In this document: piece after piece, positions 35,959 to 43,858 of the stretch
Position numbering within the stretch: position 1 is the stretch's first letter
How the letters are laid out: the number at the start of each line of letters is the position of its first letter
Notes under the pieces: generated by a model
Told to the model about the DNA's origin: nothing
The model's input: only the letters and a program-made list of their open reading frames with translations
Database searches by the model: none
Assembly (NCBI RefSeq): GCF_012931685.1
Contig: NZ_JABANC010000001.1
Location: 620,001-684,000, forward strand
From: Hanstruepera ponticola
GTDB lineage: Bacteria > Bacteroidota > Bacteroidia > Flavobacteriales > Flavobacteriaceae
Reading direction: 5' to 3'
Length of the DNA stretch: 64,000 nt
Translations under genes and position numbers: made by a program

Positions 35959-37806
35959 TCAATTTTCGCCAAGTACAGTTAATGAATCATCCATTTGTTT
36001 TATTTGAATACTTGAAACATCAATTAAGATAGCATTTATATTTCTAGATGGTCTTTCCCATTGGGAAACCCAACTATTTTGAGAGGCAGGCCCAATAAGT
36101 AAATCTATGTTATGAGTATTTGCTATTGTCTCGATTTTTAATTCAGCCCAACCATTATTTAATAATTTAATTTCGGCTTTTTCTGAAGAAAAACCATGGG
36201 CAGATCTGATGCCTTTTAACTTGCCGCTTCTCAAATTAAAAACAGCATCTGTACGGCTTGGATAACTCCCTTGAATTCTTAATCCAAAGAAATCTCCTTT
36301 ACCATCTGGTTTAACTCTAACAGTGACTTCAACTCTTTTGGTGCTTTTTAACTTGATATCTTTAATGGCAACATAAGCATTGTTTATGGTATCTTTTCTC
36401 TCTACTTTATAAATAGATTTATTAGATGATAAAGACTTTAAATCAATATCTTTTTTTCTCCATAAATTTATTTTTGGTAATTCAAGATTAATCCTATTTG
36501 ATGTATTTATTGAGTCAATGTTTAGGGTAATATCAGATAAATTAAAGCGCTCTTTTAAACTTATTAGTTCTTGTTTTAAAACAGCCTGATTAGATCTTAA
36601 ATGATTTATATTTAAAAGATTCCATTTAAACTCTTTTTTTAAAACAGAGTTATAGTTTGCAAGTTCATTTTTATATTTATTTAAAAGATTATCGAGGTAG
36701 TTTGGTTTATATACCTTATTTATAGCATAAGCTAATTCTTTTAAATAAACAGTGTCTTTAGATTTATCTAAAAACGGAACATGCTTGTATTCGTCCAATA
36801 ATTGACCTGAATTACCGTCAAAAGCAATGGGTTCTAGTTTGCTCGTTATTGGGTTGTAATAGTATCGTACATTAATAAGAGGTAGTCCATGAGTTGCCCC
36901 AAACAAATTTAAAATGGCATTTTGCATTGCCAACTCTTTAATATCAAAAACTTCATCAAGTGTTTTGTTACCTCTATATGAATCCAACAAAAGTGCTTTA
37001 CCTGTTTTAAAATAGTTTCGCATACTTTGGTTTTCAAGAACTTTACCTTCACCAAATACAGAAATAGGATAATCAACCTTATAATCCATGAATTCTTTCC
37101 ATTCAATACCAGAAAGATTACCAGTTCTTTTTGAAATTTTTACATTATTCCAAAATGGATCTTCAGAGAATTTCAAAATAATACTTTCCTTACGTTTGTT
37201 ACTTTCGATGGTTCTTTTATCAAACGATTCTTCAATAGCATAAATACCAACATCTTTTGAAATATAATTAGAACTGTTATCTAATTTAACATGAATTGCA
37301 CTCTCTAAAAAATCATAACGCAGCCCTATTAAATCTTCATCTTTAATGGCTCTATGGTATAGCCATTCATTAATAAATCCTCGAGTTCCTGGTCTATGAA
37401 TTGAGAATTTACGCATTCCCATTATGGTTTGGTCGTCCTTTAATTTCACTCTAAAAGACCATTTGTCACCCCTTAAGTGATCTATCCAATCACCTTTAAG
37501 TCTTACTTCGGCTCTGTATTCTTTAAAGTTATAGGTAACTGTAGCTGGAACATAATCAGAATCACTAGTCTCTAGAATCCCAAGTTCTAATGCTTTATTT
37601 TTTTTCTTTTTTAGTTTTTGGTAGCTTTTTTCATTAAACGTGAGCTGTAAAAAATTTAATGTGGTTTTTTGCTCAATATTTTCAGGTGCTGAAATATATT
37701 TTGATGATTTTTTGCTAAAATTCTTCAATGAGGTTAAGAGGACTATTAAAATTAATAATCCTCCTAAAAGGTAATAGTTGTTGCTATTTGAAGTTTTTAG
37801 CTTCAT
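35959..37806 (-). CDS. CotH-like kinase with C-terminal sugar-binding-like domain
   Basis: A 615-residue membrane-anchored protein: TM at about 12-26, then a CotH-like region (about 85-400) with VRLKGDW (101-107), KWSFRVKL (115-122), a lysine-rich fold ending VGIYAIEESFDKRTI (186-200), the helix NAILNLFGATHG (296-307) and the metal-site-like FDGNSG (329-334). CotH proteins are atypical secreted kinases. The last 145 residues form a beta-sandwich-like domain resembling carbohydrate-binding modules. It precedes the flippase and follows the DUF4956 gene by 6 bases. Surface phosphorylation of protein or glycan is inferred; the catalytic motif is not canonical. Confidence 0.75.
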   Translation of the reverse strand: MKLKTSNSNNYYLLGGLLILIVLLTSLKNFSKKSSKYISAPENIEQKTTLNFLQLTFNEKSYQKLKKKKNKALELGILETSDSDYVPATVTYNFKEYRAEVRLKGDWIDHLRGDKWSFRVKLKDDQTIMGMRKFSIHRPGTRGFINEWLYHRAIKDEDLIGLRYDFLESAIHVKLDNSSNYISKDVGIYAIEESFDKRTIESNKRKESIILKFSEDPFWNNVKISKRTGNLSGIEWKEFMDYKVDYPISVFGEGKVLENQSMRNYFKTGKALLLDSYRGNKTLDEVFDIKELAMQNAILNLFGATHGLPLINVRYYYNPITSKLEPIAFDGNSGQLLDEYKHVPFLDKSKDTVYLKELAYAINKVYKPNYLDNLLNKYKNELANYNSVLKKEFKWNLLNINHLRSNQAVLKQELISLKERFNLSDITLNIDSINTSNRINLELPKINLWRKKDIDLKSLSSNKSIYKVERKDTINNAYVAIKDIKLKSTKRVEVTVRVKPDGKGDFFGLRIQGSYPSRTDAVFNLRSGKLKGIRSAHGFSSEKAEIKLLNNGWAELKIETIANTHNIDLLIGPASQNSWVSQWERPSRNINAILIDVSSIQIKQMDDSLTVLGEN

Positions 37807-37812
37807 AAGAAT

Positions 37813-38490
37813 TTAATAGTTTTCTATAAAACTGAATTGAATATCTCCTAAAGTCTTTAAATCATTTTTAGCATTTATTATATCATTAAAGTCAGTAAAC
37901 TCTACACTCAATGATAATTCTGTTGTGTTATTTACTTCGTCTAATCGTCTTAAGCTTAATTGGGAACTGTGCTTTTTAAGTATATCCAGTATTTGGTTCT
38001 CATCTAGGGCTTTATCAGATGTATTTGATAGCGTAATGATTAAGTTTTGCTGAACAGTTCTCTTAACTGAATTATAATTTTGAATTACAATATAGAATAT
38101 GATAATTACAGCTCCAATGAGTGTAACAATACGCTGATTGGCTCCCATTCCCAATCCTAGTGCTATGGCAACAAAAAAGTAAACTAGTTCTTCAGGCTCT
38201 TTAATAGCCGTTCTAAACCTAACAATAGATAATGCTCCTACAAGACCTAGTGATAATGCTAGAGATGATTTTACTATTGATATGACCAACATAACCGTGA
38301 CCGCTATCAGAACGAAGGTTTGTGTTAGTTTTTTTCTGTTAGATAATGAATTTCCATATTTAGAATACACCAATCCTATGATGTAAGATAAAATGATGGT
38401 AATAAAAATATTAATTAAAAAATCAATTAGTGATGATTCTCCGGATCCAAATTGATTTGCAATGTCGGTTAAAAAAGATTGTTCTTGCAT
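37813..38490 (-). CDS. DUF4956 membrane protein
   Basis: A 225-residue protein with four TM helices in the first 135 residues and the family signature LGLVGALSIVRFRTAIKEP with ELVYFFVAIALGLGMG (about 81-115), then a small soluble C-terminal domain (about 145-225) of ferredoxin-like pattern. DUF4956 proteins recur next to VTC polyphosphate-polymerase-like and CotH genes in many bacteria, which is the arrangement here. Function unknown; a membrane partner or channel for the neighbouring VTC protein is plausible. Spacing of 6 and 20 bases to its neighbours supports one unit. Confidence 0.88.
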   Translation of the reverse strand: MQEQSFLTDIANQFGSGESSLIDFLINIFITIILSYIIGLVYSKYGNSLSNRKKLTQTFVLIAVTVMLVISIVKSSLALSLGLVGALSIVRFRTAIKEPEELVYFFVAIALGLGMGANQRIVTLIGAVIIIFYIVIQNYNSVKRTVQQNLIITLSNTSDKALDENQILDILKKHSSQLSLRRLDEVNNTTELSLSVEFTDFNDIINAKNDLKTLGDIQFSFIENY

Positions 38491-38510
38491 TGTATAATAA
38501 TGTTAGTTGC

Positions 38511-39266
38511 TTATTGTGGAAAATGTTTAATCGTGTTTACGCCGTTTACGTATTTTGAGTTTTTGTTTAATCTAAAGGGAAATTGTGTTGATATCGCATT
38601 AGCTTTTTGGTCATCATCTAATCCATACTTTAATTCAATAATCTTGTTTTCGTCGTACTTTGGCGCTAAATTAAAATTATTAAATCGTTTATCAATTCTA
38701 TGATACAATAAATTAAAATCCAAAGTGGTTCTATACTTATTATCTGCAGATAAATAGTATTTCCTTGAATAAGAATTAAGCAGTGTTGGAACAACCATTT
38801 TCACTGATTCCAAAATTGGTTCTGGTAAATTAGATTTTCTAAATATACCTTGTATGTATTGATTAGTAAACTTATTGTCTAAATCAAATGACTCAAGTTT
38901 ATAAGACCACTTATCTCCAACAATTCCTTTTTTAATTTTAATTTCTAAAACAGGTTTTTGAATATTCCCAAAGGTATCTCCATACCATCGAATTCTAATT
39001 TTTTTTCGATTAGAAACGCCAAGTACATTATCAAAATAGTCATTGTAACCCGCAGTATCAAAGTAGATGTTATTAACCTGACGCAAGTGGAAAACTTCTC
39101 TAAAAAGAGCTTTGTTTTGTTTTATATACTGTTCTATTGTTTTAAGAGAAAAGTTATCTGGTACTGTAAATTTTCGTTCATAACGAAAGTTATGTTTTTT
39201 ATCAATTGCAGAAAAATTGCTATCTCCAAGAAACTCTTTCAATTTATTTACAAACACATTTTCCAT
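38511..39266 (-). CDS. VTC-domain polyphosphate-polymerase-like protein
   Basis: A 251-residue soluble VTC domain. Visible tunnel residues match those of yeast Vtc4: Glu30-Arg-Lys32, YFDT (68-71), Arg91 and Arg93 (in KIRIRW), Glu108 and Lys110 (LEIK), Arg168 (SRKY), Arg179 and Asp183 (RTTLDF), Glu211 and Lys213 (ELKYG). With this set intact it could make polyphosphate from ATP, or use the triphosphate tunnel fold for a related phosphoryl transfer. No signal peptide is seen, so it acts in the cytoplasm, probably beside the DUF4956 membrane protein. Its stop is 20 bases from that gene. Confidence 0.88.
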   Translation of the reverse strand: MENVFVNKLKEFLGDSNFSAIDKKHNFRYERKFTVPDNFSLKTIEQYIKQNKALFREVFHLRQVNNIYFDTAGYNDYFDNVLGVSNRKKIRIRWYGDTFGNIQKPVLEIKIKKGIVGDKWSYKLESFDLDNKFTNQYIQGIFRKSNLPEPILESVKMVVPTLLNSYSRKYYLSADNKYRTTLDFNLLYHRIDKRFNNFNLAPKYDENKIIELKYGLDDDQKANAISTQFPFRLNKNSKYVNGVNTIKHFPQ

Positions 39267-39269
39267 AGG

Positions 39270-41795
39270 TTATTGGCTATTTCTGGTTTCTGCACTACTT
39301 CTACCAAACTCCACACCGTACATTCTGTCCTTAACATTCTCTGTTGATTCTATTTTTTGCCCATCAACTATTAATGATGATGTGTTTTCAATAAGATATT
39401 TTGTTTCAACATCGGTCATCTTAACTATATTAACAGTAATATTTGATGGTCCAAACTCTGGTTTCTTTTGAAAAGCAGTAAAAGCTAATTTGGTTTTATA
39501 AATTTTCAAGTTTTCAATTTTGACTATAGATAAATCTTTACCTGCAACCGCTATTTCGCTTTGTGAAACTTCAACATTTATAATGGTCATTCTACTGTCT
39601 TCGCCTGCGCTTAGGCCTTTGTCTCCAGCATTGGTTATATAAACATTGTCAACAATTAAGTCTGACCCTGAAACATCAATTGCATCATTACCCAAATTAT
39701 CAAAGCGACAATTCTTTATTGTTCCATTGACAAAATCACCATCAAATGCATCTGATTGCGTTTCAGAAATACTACTATTAGTCATTATGAATTTTGCTCT
39801 CACAACATTTAGCGCATCTTCACATTTATTACCTTTTATTGAAATATGATTTAACTTAACTGGCGATTCATAAAATGTAACTGCTCCTGTAACACTCCAG
39901 TTTTGATGAATCGGGTTTCTTAAATTATTAAACTCAACATAATTTAAAATCGATTGTTTTTGATCACTTAAAATTAGTAACCCTTGGCCTTTATTATCCG
40001 TGGATTCAAAAACTATAGGATTATCAGCAGTACCTTGAAAATTTAATGGTGAGTGAGATATTATTTTTCCGCCTTCTAAAATATCGATAACTGTTCCTTT
40101 TTCAATTTTAAAAATGTGATCACTAGGAATAACCAAGGGTTCACTAATGGTTACGTTTTTATTTTTAAAGGAGATGGTGTCGTTAGAAACCACAATATCA
40201 CTATGATTATTAATATATTTTGGGTTTCTAAATAAATCGTCTTCTATAGTTTCTCTTTCAGTATAAGGTAATATTGTTGATGTTAAAGAGTTGTTTAAAC
40301 CAAGTATTGTATATGAAATATTTAAATCAAAAATATGTTTGTGTAAAATAAATCCTGTTTGTTTATTTTTTTTGCTTACAAATAGATTTTGAAAACTTTG
40401 AGGTAAATCAATACGTATTGTATCATGATTTCCGCTTAATAATAATTGCTTAGGGTTTAGTTCAGTTATCAATTTATTTTCATAATTCAACCCATTAATC
40501 TGAATTGGATAGTGGCTTATGTTAGAAACCAGTAGTTCTATTTTTTTGTTATCGATTGATACTAATTCTGGTTTTATTGATTTGTTTATATAAAGATTAC
40601 TGTTAATGCCTCTTTGGTTTATTTTTAAAATATCAAAATCAAAAATAACCTTTGGATAATAACTATTTATCAAAACAAGCTCTTTTTCAAAGGTTTCAAT
40701 ATCATTTAATAAACTATTGAAAATGTCTTGGTTTGAAAGTTCCTCTAGGGTTTTAATATATAGTTCTTGAAATTTTAGGTCATTTATTAATGGTTTCTCT
40801 AAATAATCAATAGTCTTTCCTAAGTGACTTGAACTAACAAAAAACGGTTCAAGTAAGTTTGTGTCTTTATTATAAATCAAATAAAAAGTGTCATCAATTT
40901 TATTGGCATATACCGTAAATAAAGCCATATAGTTTGCTAACTTATCTATTGCAATAAATTTATCTAAACTAATTTTAGAAGCAGCAAAATCATTACAAAG
41001 CTTGATAGCCAACTTACTTTGTTCGCCTTTAAAATCTATAAAATCTAAAAGGCTTTTATGGTCATTAATAGCTTGGAAAAAAGCATTAGTATTTTTGATT
41101 AGGCCAATTGTTGCACCACTATTTTTAGAATAATTTGTCACATTTTCTCTTGTAGAAAACAAAGAATCATTTTCCACATAATAAAATGTTGGTAAATATT
41201 GAATGTCATACGCATTTAAATGATTCTGAAATAAACTAGTGTATGGATTAGGAACACTTTTAATCGGTTTCGCGCTTTGATTGATTAATTGGGGAGCAAC
41301 TGCTTTAAGTGAGTTACTAATTGTGTCAAACCATTTTTCTTGAAACTTATTATAGGTTTTCTTCTTTATTGAAGCTGTATTAAAGTTAATAAAAGGCAAA
41401 GCCTTTCTAAAAACACAATAAGATTTTTGATTATAATTATAAATAACCCCAGAGTTGTTTATTGAAAGATTAATTATACTCGCTTTAGGGTCAATACTGT
41501 GTAATTGTATGTCAAAATCAGACTCTAAATCTTGGCGCTGTGTAGAAGCTTTAGCAACTATCAATTCTCTGCTGCCATATTTTTCAATAATTGCTGAAAA
41601 AAAAGTAGAGTCATTTTTCCTGTTTTCAAATAAGACGTTACCGTAATCTAGTGGCGCTTTGGGGTAGTAAGGATTAAAATCGCTAGTTATTGCTTCAGAA
41701 TCATTACTTTTATAAAACAATAGGCTCAATACGAGAAGAATTAAAGGAATTCCCAGTATAAATCTTAAGTTAGTATTTGTAATCCAATTAAGCAT
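39270..41795 (-). CDS. Membrane-anchored beta-helix protein with degenerate CotH-like region
   Basis: An 841-residue protein with one TM (about 11-27) and an outside part. Residues about 275-350 repeat the spacing of the CotH-like neighbour: LANYMALFTVYAN, then FYLIYNKDTNLLEPFFVSSS where the neighbour has YYYNPITSKLEPIAFDGNSG. The metal-site Asp of the neighbour is Ser here, suggesting a pseudokinase. Residues about 560-830 form a right-handed parallel beta-helix with repeated short strands (for example NDAIDVSGSDLIVDNVYI), a fold used for binding or cleaving polysaccharide. Three bases separate it from the VTC gene. Role unknown; the kinase-like reading is my inference. Confidence 0.65.
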   Translation of the reverse strand: MLNWITNTNLRFILGIPLILLVLSLLFYKSNDSEAITSDFNPYYPKAPLDYGNVLFENRKNDSTFFSAIIEKYGSRELIVAKASTQRQDLESDFDIQLHSIDPKASIINLSINNSGVIYNYNQKSYCVFRKALPFINFNTASIKKKTYNKFQEKWFDTISNSLKAVAPQLINQSAKPIKSVPNPYTSLFQNHLNAYDIQYLPTFYYVENDSLFSTRENVTNYSKNSGATIGLIKNTNAFFQAINDHKSLLDFIDFKGEQSKLAIKLCNDFAASKISLDKFIAIDKLANYMALFTVYANKIDDTFYLIYNKDTNLLEPFFVSSSHLGKTIDYLEKPLINDLKFQELYIKTLEELSNQDIFNSLLNDIETFEKELVLINSYYPKVIFDFDILKINQRGINSNLYINKSIKPELVSIDNKKIELLVSNISHYPIQINGLNYENKLITELNPKQLLLSGNHDTIRIDLPQSFQNLFVSKKNKQTGFILHKHIFDLNISYTILGLNNSLTSTILPYTERETIEDDLFRNPKYINNHSDIVVSNDTISFKNKNVTISEPLVIPSDHIFKIEKGTVIDILEGGKIISHSPLNFQGTADNPIVFESTDNKGQGLLILSDQKQSILNYVEFNNLRNPIHQNWSVTGAVTFYESPVKLNHISIKGNKCEDALNVVRAKFIMTNSSISETQSDAFDGDFVNGTIKNCRFDNLGNDAIDVSGSDLIVDNVYITNAGDKGLSAGEDSRMTIINVEVSQSEIAVAGKDLSIVKIENLKIYKTKLAFTAFQKKPEFGPSNITVNIVKMTDVETKYLIENTSSLIVDGQKIESTENVKDRMYGVEFGRSSAETRNSQ

Positions 41796-41822
41796 TTGTT
41801 TTTATTTAAATCCTCGATTGCT

Positions 41823-42689
41823 TTAATCAATCGAGATTGTATAATCTTCTAATTTTCCTAATGAATTTATGTCATTTCCGTTCAAGTGAATTAACCTGAA
41901 GCTTACTATGCCTTCTTTGGAAACATCTACAATAACAAAGTTATCACGAACGCCTCCTCCCATTCCAGATGATATATAGGTAATATTATCTGTATTTTGG
42001 TAAGAATATTCAATTATATGATTTTTTTTCTTTCGTTCTTTAGAAAATGCACCAACATCGCCTGCAAACAAATATACAGGCTTTTCTAATTCTCTTAAAA
42101 TGGGTTCAATCACTGACCAATAATTTGGAGTTTCAGCTTTGTTTTGCAACGAATTAGGTCTAGGTATTGGGGATTTGTCTTTTGACCACCAAATTACCTG
42201 ATGACAAAAAATAAATATGTTTTTCACATTTTTCCCCTCAATTCTTAATCTGTTTTTTAAAAAAACCAATTGTTCATTTGATATATTCCATTTATCAATA
42301 TTTGGATCTAAAATCACAAATAGATTATCATTTAAAACAAAGCTTTTGTATGATTTTCCAAAGTCAGCTTCAAACTTATCCAATGGTCCATCGTGATTAC
42401 CTCTTGCAACATAAATAGGCATATTGAATTTAGAAATATCAGCTTTGGCTTGTTGCCACTTGTTCGGTTTCCAAACAACATCACCCAGCAAAACACCAAA
42501 CTCCATATTGTTCTGGCTGTTTATAAGCGGTATTTTATTAGTAAATGGCTTGTATAAACCATTATTACCTCCTTTTTTCAAAGGATCTCCATAAGTGTGT
42601 CCTGCAATAAAAAAAGAAAAGTCTTTTTGCTCTGTTTCTTTACACGAAACCATTGAAATTAACAATAAGAAGAAAAAATAACGTTTCAT
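41823..42689 (-). CDS. Exported metallophosphoesterase-like lipoprotein
   Basis: A 288-residue lipoprotein (lipobox MVSC, Cys16) with a calcineurin-like pattern: LLGDVVW, RGNHDGP and FIFCHQVIWW give the GD, GNHD and His motifs. Two standard metal-ligand sites differ: the first DxH position reads AGHTYGD, and the final GHxH reads AGDVGA. So it may be a divergent phosphatase or a non-catalytic member. Its start overlaps the pyrophosphatase stop by 4 bases. A periplasmic role on phosphate esters is inferred from fold and context. Confidence 0.75.
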   Translation of the reverse strand: MKRYFFFLLLISMVSCKETEQKDFSFFIAGHTYGDPLKKGGNNGLYKPFTNKIPLINSQNNMEFGVLLGDVVWKPNKWQQAKADISKFNMPIYVARGNHDGPLDKFEADFGKSYKSFVLNDNLFVILDPNIDKWNISNEQLVFLKNRLRIEGKNVKNIFIFCHQVIWWSKDKSPIPRPNSLQNKAETPNYWSVIEPILRELEKPVYLFAGDVGAFSKERKKKNHIIEYSYQNTDNITYISSGMGGGVRDNFVIVDVSKEGIVSFRLIHLNGNDINSLGKLEDYTISID

Positions 42690-43285
42690 ATTTTTAGGTT
42701 ATTATTAATCTCTTTTAAAGCCTCTTGTTCATTCCCCCATCCATGAATTTGAGTCTCGTCATTTTTGTTGTAGTTTAAGAACCACATCTCAATGATTTGT
42801 TGTATTTCGGGATAATACTCCTTTAAGTCTTTATAGCTGTTAGCATTAATAATTTGTTGGTCTATGTTTTTGGGAATAGCGATAATTTTGTAATCTAACT
42901 CTCCGTCATCAATCAGTTTTAAAACAGATATAGGAATTATTTCCATCACGGAGCCTGTTTTTACACTTTCAGATAATACTAATACATCTATAGCGTCTCC
43001 ATCACCTCCTTTATTGGGGTCTGAAAATGTAGCTGGAATAAAGCCATAATTTCCCAGATAGGGTAAAAAATTTATAATTCTATCCTGCCCATTTTCTTTA
43101 TCTATTTTGAAGGTATTTTCTTCCTTATGAAACTCATATTTTTTATTTGTTCCAGCTGGAATTTCTATTACAGCATTTAAAACACCATCATTTGAAAAAG
43201 TTGGTAGATTATAATAGTTTACTTTTTCAGTACATGATATAATTGTAAAGATAAAAATTAATAAAATGCTGCTTTTAACTAACAT
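42686..43285 (-). CDS. Inorganic pyrophosphatase (family I) with lipoprotein signal
   Basis: A 199-residue protein with family I PPase motifs: EIPAGTNKKYEFHKE (start of the fold), NYGFIPATF, and the metal-binding GGDGDAIDVLVL with Asp95, Asp97 and Asp100 intact (Ala replaces the usual Pro between them). It hydrolyses pyrophosphate to phosphate. Unusually it carries a signal peptide and lipobox (IISC, Cys18), placing it outside the cytoplasm. The frame opens at a TTG, but the ATG at 43283-43285 gives a proper signal peptide start (MLVKSS). Overlaps the phosphoesterase start by 4 bases. Confidence 0.85.
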   Translation of the reverse strand: MLVKSSILLIFIFTIISCTEKVNYYNLPTFSNDGVLNAVIEIPAGTNKKYEFHKEENTFKIDKENGQDRIINFLPYLGNYGFIPATFSDPNKGGDGDAIDVLVLSESVKTGSVMEIIPISVLKLIDDGELDYKIIAIPKNIDQQIINANSYKDLKEYYPEIQQIIEMWFLNYNKNDETQIHGWGNEQEALKEINNNLKI

Positions 43286-43310
43286 AAATAACAATTAAGA
43301 GAAAATTAAA

Positions 43311-43841
43311 CTATTCTCGTAACTTTTTGATAAATGATTTCTTTAGGGTCATGTAAGGTACATGCTTACCATTAATTTTTTTTGTAACTAGTTTATTTGA
43401 ACTTTTTTCAAAAGAAATAAATTTGTTAAACTTAAAATACTTGTCAATTTCATTACCAGAAATGTGTAGATTATTATCAGCAAATGAAATATCAATAGAT
43501 TTTATTTCAACTTCCTTAACTTCTTTACCACCTAAACTAATTTGAAGAACATTTGAAATATTATTTGCTCCAAATTTCGCAACTATTTTTCCATAATCAG
43601 TTGTAGGAATAGTTTTTTCAAGAATATGAATGTTTTTTTTTTGAAATTCATCAATAAAAATATTATTTAATATGAATTTGAATGTATCTGGTTTGTTAGT
43701 GTTAAAAGTCATAATTACCACTAACTCATTGGGTTTATTTAAAGCTAAACTGTCGTTGCTGGTTTCTCCTTCTATTTGCTCTTTTTTATTGTTGTTACAT
43801 GAAACTAATATTAATAAAAACAAAAAAGATTTTTTTAACAT
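43311..43841 (-). CDS. Hypothetical lipoprotein
   Basis: A 176-residue lipoprotein (lipobox LVSC, Cys15, then NNNKKEQ). The mature domain is predicted beta-rich with no motif I recognise. It is third in a row of lipoprotein genes, 16-17 bases from the pyrophosphatase and cysN genes, so it is probably co-expressed with both. Function unknown. Confidence 0.75.
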   Translation of the reverse strand: MLKKSFLFLLILVSCNNNKKEQIEGETSNDSLALNKPNELVVIMTFNTNKPDTFKFILNNIFIDEFQKKNIHILEKTIPTTDYGKIVAKFGANNISNVLQISLGGKEVKEVEIKSIDISFADNNLHISGNEIDKYFKFNKFISFEKSSNKLVTKKINGKHVPYMTLKKSFIKKLRE

Positions 43842-43858
43842 GTAATTTTAATTTTCAA

